From contig NZ_SMJX01000009.1 in NCBI RefSeq assembly GCF_004348535.1, positions 1-62,310 of the forward strand: a DNA stretch of 62,310 bases, given 5' to 3'. The stretch's first letter is position 1; each line of letters opens with the position of its first letter. The position numbers and the translations under genes are program-made. Below are positions 9,018 through 16,909 of this stretch, piece after piece. This DNA is from Actinomadura sp. KC216 (GTDB lineage: Bacteria > Actinomycetota > Actinomycetes > Streptosporangiales > Streptosporangiaceae). Below the pieces are notes generated by a model. That model saw only the letters and a list, made by a program, of their open reading frames with translations, was not told the DNA's origin and ran no database searches.

Positions 9018-9348
9018 GGCTCGTCCGCCTGGCCGCGCTTGCCGACCAGATCGCCCTCACCACCCAGCGCCGCCGCGCGCGGTGACGCAGGAGGAGTTGG
9101 CGGCGCAGGCGCTCGCCGAGGCGGTGGCGGCCGCCGATGTGGCGCTCGGGCAGGTCACCGGGTGATGCGAGGGGATCGGCCGGGACGTCGCCGTGCGGGC
9201 CGGTCAGGGCGAAGCAGATGCGCGTTCGGACGCGGGGTATCTGCGGGCGGTCGCGGCACGGGGGCGGCTGGCCGATGCGGTCCGCAAGCTCCAGGGGGCG
9301 GCCGAGGAGTTCCGGCAGGCCCGAGGCCCCGCCCCGTCGGGCGGCTGA
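9018..9348 (+). pseudogene. Decayed coding remnant, unidentified
   Basis: Codon-biased, alanine-rich helical coding runs are visible but broken. One frame reads RLAALADQIALTTQRRR and stops; a shifted frame resumes VTQEELAAQALAEAVAAADV, hits TGA at about 9163-9165, and continues in frame as RLADAVRKLQGAAEEFRQA to a stop near 9348. The pieces look like one coiled-coil protein interrupted by a frameshift and a nonsense codon. I do not recognise the family. It fills the 420-bp gap between adenosine deaminase and the Sua5-like gene and marks the start of a decayed region. Confidence 0.35.
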
Positions 9349-9426
9349 ACGAGAGCTCCGCCCCGTTCACGGCCGGGCAAGCCGCCGCGGTGAGAAGGGG
9401 GAACGCAACGGTGGGAGGATCCCAGG

Positions 9427-10447
9427 GTGACGGCGAGCAGCAGTGACATCGAGAAGGCGGCCGGTGTGCTGCGCGCGGGCGGTTTGGTGGCCTTCCCGAC
9501 CGAGACCGTCTACGGTCTGGGCGCCGACGCCACCGACAGCGCCGCGGTCGCGCGTACCTTCACCGTCAAGGGGCGTCCGCCGTCCCACCCGTTGATCGTC
9601 CACATCGGCGGCGCCCAGCACCTGGACCAGTGGGTCGCCGAGGTGCCCGCGACCGCGCGCCTGCTGGCCGAACGCTTCTGGCCGGGACCACTCACGCTGG
9701 TGCTAAGGCGCGATCCCCGGGTGCCTCTGGAAGCGACCGGTGGTCTGGAGACGGTGGCCGTGCGGGTACCCGACCACCCCGTCGCACTCGCGCTGCTGTC
9801 GGCCTTCGGCGGCGGTCTCACGGCCCCCTCAGCCAACCGCTTCGGCTCGGTCAGCCCCACCACGGCCGGCCACGTCCGTGCCGAGCTTGGGGATGCCGTC
9901 GATTTCGTGCTGGACGGCGGCCCCTGCCAGGTCGGCGTCGAGTCCACCATCCTCGACCTCACCGGCCTCGACACCACAGGTGACACCACGGGCGGGGCCC
10001 CGAGCATCCTGCGGCCCGGCGGAGTGACGCGCGAAGACCTCGAAACGGTACTGGGGCGCCCGCTCGCGGTCCCGTCGACCAGCCGCGTCCGGGTGCCCGG
10101 CCAGTATCCCTCCCACTACGCGCCGCGGGCGCGGGTCGTCCTGGTCGAGCCCGAGAAGGTCATCGCCGAAGCCGAACTCGCGCAGGAGTTGGGGCACCGG
10201 GTGGGCGTGCTCGTTCCCCCCTCCTTCACCGGCACCCCCTCCTTCACAGAGCGTGCGGTCAGGGCGCACGCCGTGGTTTCCCTCCCCGGCTCGATGGCCG
10301 CCTACGCGCGCGGGCTGTACGCCTTCTTGCGCGAGCTCGACGAGCAGGGGTGCGACCTCATCGTCGCCTCCTTACCAGTGGAGGAGGGGCTGGGGCTGGA
10401 TCGCCAACCGGCTCCGCCGGGCCGCGGGGCCCCGCCCGTCCGCGTGA
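9427..10447 (+). CDS. L-threonylcarbamoyladenylate synthase (Sua5/YwlC type), C-terminus frameshifted
   Basis: Makes threonylcarbamoyl-AMP for the t6A37 modification of ANN-decoding tRNAs. The YrdC domain is intact from residue 1: GGLVAFPTETVYGLGADA, KGRPPSHPLIVH, FWPGPLTLVL and LTAPSANRFGSVSPTTA, followed by the Sua5 linker STILDLT, LRPGG, the PGQYPSHYAP motif and most of the C-terminal domain. Near 10395-10402 the frame slips: the uninterrupted frame runs on to 10707 as Arg/Pro/Ser-rich nonsense antisense to the STAS gene. The other frame gives the expected end IANRLRRAAGPRPSA with a stop at 10447. A 2-bp loss or sequencing error is likely. The catalytic core should be unaffected. Start is GTG 9427. 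Confidence 0.8.
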
Positions 10448-10600
10448 CCGGTCGGAGCGGCACCGACACCGTTCGCGGCCCGACCTTGGCTTCCTGCCGG
10501 AGCGCCCGCCGGATGAGATCGCCCATTTTGCCCGCCGCACCCAAACACGCGCTACTGCTCCACGCCGTATCGCGCTCGGTCCGGCAGCCGCCCCCTCTTC

Positions 10601-10987
10601 TCAGGTCAGGTAGAGGGCGGGGCCGTTGGTGCCGGTCTCCAGCCAGCGCACGGCGCTGTGCACGTCGGACATCAAGTAGACGCCGTGGACAATGCCGGTC
10701 GTGGTGAAGACGCGGTGGACACGGTCCTGCAATCCGGCAGCGATCAGGCTGATGCCGCGAGAGCCAGCGCGCATGTCGGCCCGGGCGAAGGCGTTCAGGC
10801 CACTGGAGTCGCAAAAATGCACGCCGGACATGTCCACGATGACCGCCAGCCGGGTCGCTTCGATCGCCCGGCCGAGATGCTCGGCCAGCACCGGATGGGT
10901 GAGAGTGTCGACCGATCCTGCGGCGGCGACCACGGCATAGCCGTCCAGGTCGGACATCTCGACGGTCAGGGCGGAATCAGCGCTCAC
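10601..10987 (-). CDS. STAS-domain anti-sigma factor antagonist
   Basis: A 128-residue single-domain STAS protein of the SpoIIAA/RsbV type. These bind anti-sigma kinases when unphosphorylated and are switched off by Ser phosphorylation. The key motif DMSGVHFCDSSGLNAFARA contains the phosphorylatable Ser (CDSSGL), with the preceding strand LAVIVDMS typical of the fold. It starts at GTG 10987. No partner kinase is adjacent, but a PP2C phosphatase (32803-33777) that could act on such a protein lies in the same window. It overlaps only the spurious extension of the frameshifted Sua5 gene. Confidence 0.82.
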   Translation of the reverse strand: MSADSALTVEMSDLDGYAVVAAAGSVDTLTHPVLAEHLGRAIEATRLAVIVDMSGVHFCDSSGLNAFARADMRAGSRGISLIAAGLQDRVHRVFTTTGIVHGVYLMSDVHSAVRWLETGTNGPALYLT

Positions 10988-11574
10988 CGCAGGCCACCGG
11001 ATGCCCTCGCCAGCGACCAGCGCGGACCAGCCGGGGAATCAGCGGCGGGGCCGGGACGGCCCGGGGCGGCCGGCCCCGCCTGGTCGTGTTCGATGAACAC
11101 GAGGATGAGCGCGTCGACGCGCTGGACAGCCTCAATGTAATAGCGGAACGGCCCGCAGCGAACTCCACGTGAACACCCCCTTGGGGGACCAGCGGCGCGT
11201 TCAACAACGATTTCAGGCAGTGAACCGCCCTGGCGTGCAAGGTGACACACCATGCCGACCTGGGCCGGGACAGCGCCACTTCCCGACCCCAGGGTTCAGG
11301 AATATCTCGACGCATACTCTGACCTGATCTCGGCCCACCCCACGTGACCGAAGGTCACCGTCAGGCGCGAAGAAGTCCCCGGATCACGCAACAGCCTCCA
11401 CGCGATCCTATGCTCCGACAACGAAAACCCTACGAAGAAAGTCGTTGACGGGTCAGCACAGAAGAGAACCCAACTTCGCCGCCCACTCAGCATAAGGAAT
11501 CACACACATCAACCAACTGACTCAGCCCGCATCACACCCACCGCGAAGATCACAGGTTAATGCCGCAACGGCGC
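10988..11574. other. Intergenic region without a supported gene
   Basis: About 590 bp. A plus-strand scrap around 11085-11170 reads VVFDEHEDERVDALDSLN before a stop, and a 31-codon ATG frame at 11252-11347 (MPTWAGTAPLPDPRVQEY...) is possible. Neither has a recognisable family or a clear ribosome site. The 11340-11530 part is noticeably less GC-rich than its surroundings. It looks like decayed or non-coding sequence. Confidence 0.4.
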
Positions 11575-11955
11575 TCAGGTGGCCTCCGCGTTGAGTGAAG
11601 TGGCCCGCCACTTTGGGTCGCGTCCCGATAGGGCCACCGCGCGGTCCAGGACCGAGGTGCTGGCCGTCGGCACCGGACGCTCGTACCAGTCATCAGCCCG
11701 CTTGGCGTCCTGTTCGTGTTCGAGCCACCGCAGCACCGTGGCCGCGACCTCATCGGGGAACCTCGGGACCTGCCGCGTCGCGGCGGCCAGATCCCAGCTG
11801 TGCAGAACGATCTCCTGCATAAGGTGCGCGGCCAGCGCGCGCAGGTCATATTCCGGACACGGCGTGCGGTCGGTGAGCTGTGTCGAGTTCACGCCGCGGG
11901 CAAGCCGTGCGGCCTCCTGCGCAGCTATAGCGAGTTGCTCGCAGATGTCTGCCAT
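11575..11955 (-). CDS. TIGR03086-type (DinB/maleylpyruvate isomerase-like) protein, internally shortened
   Basis: The 126-residue product has the N-terminal helix and motif of the TIGR03086 metal-binding family (LTDRTPCPEYDLRALAAHLM) joined directly to the second half (EIVLHSWDLAAATRQ) and the usual tail with LDRAVALSGRDP. Normal members are about 190 residues and have 60 or so residues between these parts. Here the joint falls at HLMQEIVLHSWDL, so an in-frame internal deletion is likely. The metal-site His residues of both halves (HLM and LHSWDL) remain, but the helix bundle would be incomplete. Activity is doubtful. No RBS is obvious before ATG 11955. Confidence 0.6.
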   Translation of the reverse strand: MADICEQLAIAAQEAARLARGVNSTQLTDRTPCPEYDLRALAAHLMQEIVLHSWDLAAATRQVPRFPDEVAATVLRWLEHEQDAKRADDWYERPVPTASTSVLDRAVALSGRDPKWRATSLNAEAT

Positions 11956-12036
11956 GCCGTCGGGTTACCGCGGCGGCGGATAATAAACGCAGGCACCCGA
12001 CGCGCGGCTAAGTGCCGTTGCGGTACTCACCGCCAA

Positions 12037-12114
12037 AGCTCACGGTGCCGGGCGTTCACGGTGCTGGGCGTTCACGGTGCTGGGCGTTCACGGTGCTGGG
12101 CGTTCACGATGCCG
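12037..12114. repeat. 16-bp tandem repeat, about 4.9 copies
   Basis: The unit CGTTCACGGTGCTGGG is perfect at 12053-12068, 12069-12084 and 12085-12100, with a diverged copy before (12037-12052) and a partial copy after (12101-12114). It lies in the 400-bp gap 11956-12352, which has no convincing gene. A minisatellite of this kind usually arises by slippage. Confidence 0.85.
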
Positions 12115-12352
12115 AAGCGATAGGCACGCCCAAGCCACGGGCAGCGACCAGACGCGCCGTGCCATCAGCGATGGCCGTAGCACAACCCCACCGACCACAA
12201 GCGGCATGTGCGGACGGCTGTCGCTTGAGCAGCTGTGGGGTGGACGGGACGGCCCTGTCAGTCGCGTCCAGCATGACGTTTTCGGCATGGGTTGTTGCAG
12301 TGGTGCCGGTTGGCGCCTTGGTCTGGAACGGGGTGCTCGTCGTTCCCGGTTG

Positions 12353-13234
12353 TCAGGCGCTGAGGTTGTGGTGGAGGAAGTCGGCGGTCGCCTGGGCGGC
12401 CTGGCTGACGTGTGGTTCTCTGTCATAGAGGTCGATGTGCTGGTCGACGTCCATCCAGAGGATCTCCTTGTCGCCCGGCTTGCGTCTGTAGAGCTCCCGA
12501 GCCAGCTCGGGCGAGCAGTAGGCGTCGGTCCTTCCATGGACGATCAGTAGCGGGGTGGCGGCCAGAAGGCTCGCCGCGCCGAGAGCGTCGAAGGTCATCA
12601 GGGAGTGGAGCGATCCTCTGGTGACTTCGTTGCGCCAGTACGGCGAGGCGGACCGGGCCGTGCCGTAATAGGCGTATGGCTCATCGCCCACCATCGCGGC
12701 CTCGCCGTCATCGGGCGCCACGGCGGGTATGTACTCGTCGTACCGGTCCAGGAAGCCGCCGAGTGCAGACCGGTAGGAGTCGACGCCCATGGCCTGGGCG
12801 ATCCGAGCCGGGCTGTTGTAGGCTCCCGCGATTCCTGCCACGGCCCTCACGCGGGAGTCCGTGGCGGCGGCAAGCACCGCATAGCCGCCGCCGAGGCAGA
12901 TACCGACCACGCCGATCTGGGCCGGACGCACCTCGGGCCGGCCGGCCAGCACGCCGACCGCGGCCCTGAGGTCGGCCAGCTTTCCCTGACCGTCCTCATG
13001 CTGGCGGCGTCCGCCGCTCTCCCCGAAGCCCCGGTGGTCGAAGGCGAGCGTGACGAGCCCGGCATGCGCGAGCAGCTCGGCGTAGGTGCGGAGGACTTGC
13101 TCTTTCACCCCGGTGAAGGGGCCGGTGAGCGCGACGGCGGGTCGCGGATCCTCGGTGTCCGGGAACCGGAGCTCGCCCACCAGCTCGATGCGTTCGCTGC
13201 TGAAGGTGATTCGTTCCGTTTTCACAGCGGCCAT
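12353..13234 (-). CDS. Alpha/beta hydrolase (dienelactone hydrolase-like)
   Basis: A 293-residue cytoplasmic alpha/beta hydrolase. The N-terminal part has LVGELRFPDTE and the oxyanion-region PFTGVKEQV. The nucleophile elbow is GICLGGGYA: G-x-C-x-G-G, with Cys in place of Ser, as in dienelactone hydrolases. The catalytic Asp is probably in VHGRTDAYCSP and the His in MDVDQHIDLYD. The start is ATG 13234 with GGGAGGG just upstream; the frame is open further upstream but not coding. It stops 26 bp short of nothing on its own strand and follows the MBL-fold gene (13261-14082), so the two are probably co-transcribed. Substrate unknown. Confidence 0.82.
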   Translation of the reverse strand: MAAVKTERITFSSERIELVGELRFPDTEDPRPAVALTGPFTGVKEQVLRTYAELLAHAGLVTLAFDHRGFGESGGRRQHEDGQGKLADLRAAVGVLAGRPEVRPAQIGVVGICLGGGYAVLAAATDSRVRAVAGIAGAYNSPARIAQAMGVDSYRSALGGFLDRYDEYIPAVAPDDGEAAMVGDEPYAYYGTARSASPYWRNEVTRGSLHSLMTFDALGAASLLAATPLLIVHGRTDAYCSPELARELYRRKPGDKEILWMDVDQHIDLYDREPHVSQAAQATADFLHHNLSA

Positions 13235-13260
13235 GAGCCCTCCCGGGCGTCGATTGAAGG

Positions 13261-14082
13261 TCAGGCGGCGAGTTCGGCGGCAACGGCGTCCGCACCCAGG
13301 CCGACGAGCCAGTTCAGGGGCGCCTCCGGCAGGAAACGGGTCATGGTCTGTGTCAGCTCCAGCTTCTGCGCCTCGCTCAGACTCGGTGCACCGGCAGCCA
13401 AGTGTCCCACCGCCTCCCGGTACATGAGCAGGTACTGCCGCTGACGGGTCAGCAGGCCCAGGTCGCCGGGCGCGCCGTGTCCCGGATACAGCGGCACCCC
13501 GGCCAGCTCGTCCACCAGCCGGTCGAGCGTCTCCAGCCACGCACCGGAATGACCGTCCGCCGTGTAGGAGTGCACGCCGTCGAAAGCCAGGTCGCCTATG
13601 AAGGCGTTCCGCTTCTCGCCGGCCTCGACGAGGAGATAGGAGTCGGCATGGCTCTCAGCGGCTCCGACGTCGTGCACCTGGACTCGCAGTCCGGCGACGT
13701 CGACGGTGCCGCCGCCGTCCAGCAGATGGTCCGGCACCCGGAACCGGTCCGGCCACTCGTCGCCGTAGGTGGGCTGCCACTGCTCCCGCTTGGCAGCTGC
13801 GGTCTGCTCGATCACCTTGGCGACCGATGTCGTCGCATAGACCGGTACTCCCTCGCCGACCGCATAGGGCAGCCCGTTGAAGTGATCCGGGTGGGGATGC
13901 GTCACGAACGCCGCGACCAGCGGCTTGCGCAACGCCACGACCCGCGCGGCCAGTGCCCGCGCGTCGGACACCAGCAACCCGGCATCGACAAGGACCACGC
14001 CGTCCGCCGTCTCCAGCAGATAGCTGTTGACGAAGATCCCGGGCTCTGCCGCCGTGTACGTGTGGACCCTAAGCTCTGTCAT
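13261..14082 (-). CDS. MBL-fold metallohydrolase
   Basis: A 273-residue metallo-beta-lactamase-fold protein. The metal motif is THPHPDHFNG (His62, His64, Asp66, His67), preceded by GVVLVDAGLL, with later ligands in AESHADSYLL, IGDLAFDGVHS and YPGHG. It resembles the glyoxalase II/quorum-quenching branch rather than true beta-lactamases. I choose ATG 14082 (MTELRVHTY) over the longer frame to 14163, because the longer form would read through the operator-like palindrome and the HxlR start region. It is divergent from an HxlR regulator and upstream of the alpha/beta hydrolase, a common arrangement for an inducible detoxification pair. Confidence 0.87.
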   Translation of the reverse strand: MTELRVHTYTAAEPGIFVNSYLLETADGVVLVDAGLLVSDARALAARVVALRKPLVAAFVTHPHPDHFNGLPYAVGEGVPVYATTSVAKVIEQTAAAKREQWQPTYGDEWPDRFRVPDHLLDGGGTVDVAGLRVQVHDVGAAESHADSYLLVEAGEKRNAFIGDLAFDGVHSYTADGHSGAWLETLDRLVDELAGVPLYPGHGAPGDLGLLTRQRQYLLMYREAVGHLAAGAPSLSEAQKLELTQTMTRFLPEAPLNWLVGLGADAVAAELAA

Positions 14083-14122
14083 GACTGGGACACTAGGCAC
14101 CCTGATCTTGAACCGGCCAGAA

Positions 14123-14138
14123 GGCACTTTGAAGTGCC
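14123..14138. promoter_or_regulatory. Inverted repeat between MBL and HxlR genes
   Basis: GGCACTT (14123-14129) and AAGTGCC (14132-14138) form a perfect 7-bp inverted repeat with a 2-bp centre, in the 74-bp gap between the divergent MBL-fold and HxlR genes. Spacing and location suit an HxlR-dimer operator controlling both. Confidence 0.5.
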
Positions 14139-14156
14139 CTCCACACGGGAGCCCCC

Positions 14157-14501
14157 TTGGCATTGGTGATACCCGACGTCCTGGAAGAAAGCTGCGCGAC
14201 CCGTCAGGCGCTGGAGCGACTGGCGGCCAAGTGGCGGATCCTGCTGATCTACGCGCTGCTCGCCGGACCGCAGCGGCACGCCGAACTGCGCCGCAGGCTA
14301 CCCGGCATCACGCAAAAGGTCCTGACCGAGACCCTGCGGAACATGGAACGTGACGAGCTGGTCGAACGACGGGTGCTCAAAGACACCGCCCCACAGCATG
14401 TCGAGTACGCCCTGACCGCACTCGGCAAAACCCTCCAGCAGCCGCTAGCCGCCATCTGCACCTGGGCGCTGGAGCACCCCAGCGCCACACTCAACGAATG
14501 A
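14157..14501 (+). CDS. HxlR-family winged-helix regulator
   Basis: A 114-residue single-domain winged-helix protein with the HxlR pattern: a Cys near the N-terminus (ESCATRQALERLAAKWRILLIYALL), then the recognition segment AELRRRLPGITQKVLTETLRNMERDELVERRV and the wing YALTALGKTL. Cys-containing members often sense electrophiles or oxidants. TTG 14157 sits 5 bp after a GGGAG ribosome site and is the best start, with GTG 14166 as the alternative. Divergent from the MBL-fold gene, so probably its regulator. Confidence 0.85.
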   Translation: MALVIPDVLEESCATRQALERLAAKWRILLIYALLAGPQRHAELRRRLPGITQKVLTETLRNMERDELVERRVLKDTAPQHVEYALTALGKTLQQPLAAICTWALEHPSATLNE

Positions 14502-15251
14502 CATCCGCACATCGGCATGAGCGGACGTTGTCACCCGTCCGCCATGCGCAGGTGTGCAGACAGTGAGCCGTGCTAATCGAGAGCCCGACCACGTGGCACG
14601 ACTACAAGATCCAACGCGCGGCGAGTGCGGCACGGGCACCATCTCCACTCTCAGGATGACCGAGTTCCTGCGCGACTGTCCCACTCGAGGGCAGGCCAGG
14701 CGTCGGGGTGCGGCCGACCCGTCATCAAGCAGCGGAGTGCGCTCAGCTCACCGGACACCCACCGCCCGCTCGAGGACCGAACCACACGTGCCTGAAGTGA
14801 GCCGTGCCTTCGCCCCTCCCCTGCGCCGAACCGATACTCCGCCAACCGTCGGCGGTGACGTCGGGGACGGCCTAGAGCAGCACGCCGCCGTCGCAGCGGA
14901 ATCGTGTCGACTGGCCGCGCTCCCACCGACTACACGGAACCCCTGGCAAGATCAAGACCCAAGTTGAGAGCACAGCAGCCGGACGCACGAAGCCCGGACC
15001 GGCGGGCCCTGCCACCACGTCCGGGGCCCGCCTGAAGCCGCGACCGCGACCTTTCACGCACAGGCTCCACACACGCGCCGAACCTTGTCGGCGGTCCGCG
15101 AGGAGCGTCCAGTGATGGCACCGTGATGGCACAAACGGCGCCCTTCTGCGCCCCACGAGACCCAACGAGCCCACACGAAGGACCCCCGCGCAGCCACGCT
15201 GACCTTGCCAAACCCACCATGGCCAACCTGGGCCCCACGACCGAGGTCACT
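14502..15251. other. Intergenic region with no supported gene
   Basis: About 750 bp follow the HxlR gene without a convincing reading frame; frames present lack family motifs and ribosome sites. The sequence is the flank of the tRNA-like scar that begins at 15252, so it may be left over from an integrated element. Confidence 0.4.
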
Positions 15252-15298
15252 CTCCTAAAGCGGGTGCCGCAGGTTCGAATCCTGCCGGAGGCGCCCCA
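15252..15298 (+). other. 3' half of a tRNA-Arg(CCU)-like gene, probable attachment-site scar
   Basis: The segment starts in an anticodon loop (CTCCTAA, anticodon CCT) and continues through the 3' anticodon strand, variable loop, a perfect T-arm (GCAGG / TTCGAAT / CCTGC, 15269-15285) and an acceptor 3' strand CGGAGGC, ending CCCCA. The sequence 5' of the loop (CCGAGGTCACT) cannot form the 5' anticodon strand, D-arm or acceptor strand, so this is not a working tRNA. Identity starting at the anticodon loop is the usual signature of site-specific integration into a tRNA 3' end. No integrase is visible nearby. Confidence 0.7.
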
Positions 15299-15487
15299 AA
15301 GTGCAGCACAACATGCACCTACTTACACGCACGGCAATGGTCCCCCCGTCGCGTGCTGACATAAGCGGCGCTAAGCCGCCTCCAACATGCCGCAGATACG
15401 GGTTCGACAGAGCGTGCGACCCCAGCCGCTCCCCGACCGACGAACACCACCGACATGGACGGGCCACCACCCCGCGAACCCGACCAG

Positions 15488-15583
15488 CGCGGCGTCATCG
15501 AGATCGGCGCCAGCCCCCGCGCCACCCTCGGCCTCGCCGCCACCGCCCGCGCCCTCGCCCTCATCTCCGGACGCGACTACCCC
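15488..15583 (+). pseudogene. MoxR-type AAA ATPase fragment
   Basis: About 31 codons read IGASPRATLGLAATARALALISGRDY within a short open frame starting ATG 15455. This matches the sensor-2/lid helix region of MoxR AAA ATPases, where GASPRA is a conserved motif. The P-loop and Walker B parts of a MoxR gene are absent on either side. It is a gene scrap next to the tRNA scar. Confidence 0.5.
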
Positions 15584-15684
15584 AAAAACGCCCCTACACC
15601 CTTGCAGAACGGCCCTGCCGTGGTGTGGGGTCACTCGGCGGCCACGTCTACGGCTCAACCGGTTGGAAGGGTTACGGTCCTTTG

Positions 15685-16332
15685 ATGAGCTGGTTGAGCG
15701 ATACCCGGAACGCCTACGACGCCCTCGCGGTCGGCTATGCCGACGAGACCCGCGACCTGCTCGACAGGCTGCTCCACGTTCGCGCGGGGGTGGTGCTGTT
15801 CGCCGACCTGGTTCGCGCGATCGGCGGCGGACCCGTCGCCGATGTGGGCTGCGGGCCGGGGCACACCACCGCCCTGCTGCGGGAGCTGGGCGCGGACGCG
15901 TTCGGCATCGACCTGTCCCCCGCGATGATCGAGATCGCCCGCCGCGAGCACCCCGGCGCGCGGTTCGAGGTCGGCTCCATGACCGCCCTGGACCTCGCCG
16001 ACGCCTCTCTGACCGGTGCGCTCGCCTGGTGGTCGCTGATCTACATCCCCGACGAGGCGGTTCCGGGCGTACTCGACCAGTTCCACCGAGTCCTACGACC
16101 CGGCGGAGTACTGGCCGTGGGTTTCCACGTCGGGGACGAATCAAAGCTCGAGACCAGTGGGGACGGCGACCAGCCCGTCCAGGCGTATGTGCACTACCGC
16201 CAACCGTCCCGCGTGGCCGACTGGCTCCGCGAGGCGGGCTTCACCCTAGAGGCACAGCACCTGCTGAACCCCGACGAGCCAAAGCCAGGCGCAATCCTGT
16301 TCGCCCGCCGCCCCACGGCCCCACCCCAGTAG
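15685..16332 (+). CDS. Class I SAM-dependent methyltransferase
   Basis: A 215-residue methyltransferase with the SAM-binding motif I VADVGCGPGHTTALL, the acidic loop GIDLSPAMIEIAR, motif II-like LAWWSLIYIPDEAV and the post-I strand VLRPGGVLAVGFHVG. Start ATG 15685 (MSWLSDTRNAYDALA) is supported by the conserved N-terminal helix; the frame is open further upstream but passes through the MoxR scrap. The acceptor substrate cannot be deduced; the fold resembles small-molecule/ubiquinone-type methyltransferases. It is isolated, with no operon partner. Confidence 0.85.
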   Translation: MSWLSDTRNAYDALAVGYADETRDLLDRLLHVRAGVVLFADLVRAIGGGPVADVGCGPGHTTALLRELGADAFGIDLSPAMIEIARREHPGARFEVGSMTALDLADASLTGALAWWSLIYIPDEAVPGVLDQFHRVLRPGGVLAVGFHVGDESKLETSGDGDQPVQAYVHYRQPSRVADWLREAGFTLEAQHLLNPDEPKPGAILFARRPTAPPQ

Positions 16333-16484
16333 CCTCCGGCGGCAGGCTTGCCCGCCACCTGCTGGTCAGCGCGCCCGACCAGAGGCAGAAGAGTGTGTTC
16401 TTTGTTGTCGGTTGTTGAGCAGTTCCAGGGCGGGGGCACGCGGTGGCGGTGGTTAGCCGGTGGTCTTGTGGGCTTGAGCATGGC

Positions 16485-16830
16485 CTAGCGCTGCATGACG
16501 ATGCTGGCGTCGGCCCGGGGAGGCCGATCAGTGCGGGGAGCCCCCGGGTTCGGTGAGGCCTTTGATGAGAGCGCCGTCGCCGGCGCGGTTGCGGCTACAG
16601 CCTGTCCCATGACTGTGCAGACCGGGTCGAGTGAAACGTTGAACTGGCTCTGGCCGCCGGGCCGTTTCAGGTAAATCACCGGCTGCCGTGCCACGCGCAG
16701 CGCGGCCTCCTGCCCGTGGTCGTCGGCGTCCAGCGTGAGCGCCGGGTCCGGGCACGCGCTCAGCCCGGCGCCCGTCCACGCGTCTCCGCCGCCGATGAAG
16801 ACCGGGGCGGCGTCGCCACGGTGCCGGGTA
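16485..16830 (-). other. Coding-like minus-strand segment, unidentified
   Basis: On the minus strand a frame with actinomycete codon bias reads VFIGGGDAWTGAGLSACPDPALTL, then RQPVIYLKRPGGQSQFNVSLDPVCTVM, before apparently slipping frame near 16560 (ALIKGLTEPGGSPH appears in another frame). No start codon with a ribosome site is evident and the upstream part is proline-rich. It may be a frameshifted remnant. I do not recognise the family. Confidence 0.25.
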
Positions 16831-16909
16831 CTCGGCGGCGGGCTGGTCGGCGGTGGATCAGTGCGTCGTAGCGGGCCCCCGAGCGGCCGGTTCGTGGCAG
16901 AGTGGCGGG

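Noticed and set aside
12037-12114. CRISPR array
   Set aside because: Repeats of 16 bp follow each other directly with no spacers, and no cas genes are present. The same holds for 60331-60390 and 55918-55957.
15252-15298. A functional tRNA-Arg gene
   Set aside because: Only the 3' half exists; no 5' acceptor strand, D-arm or 5' anticodon strand can be found upstream.
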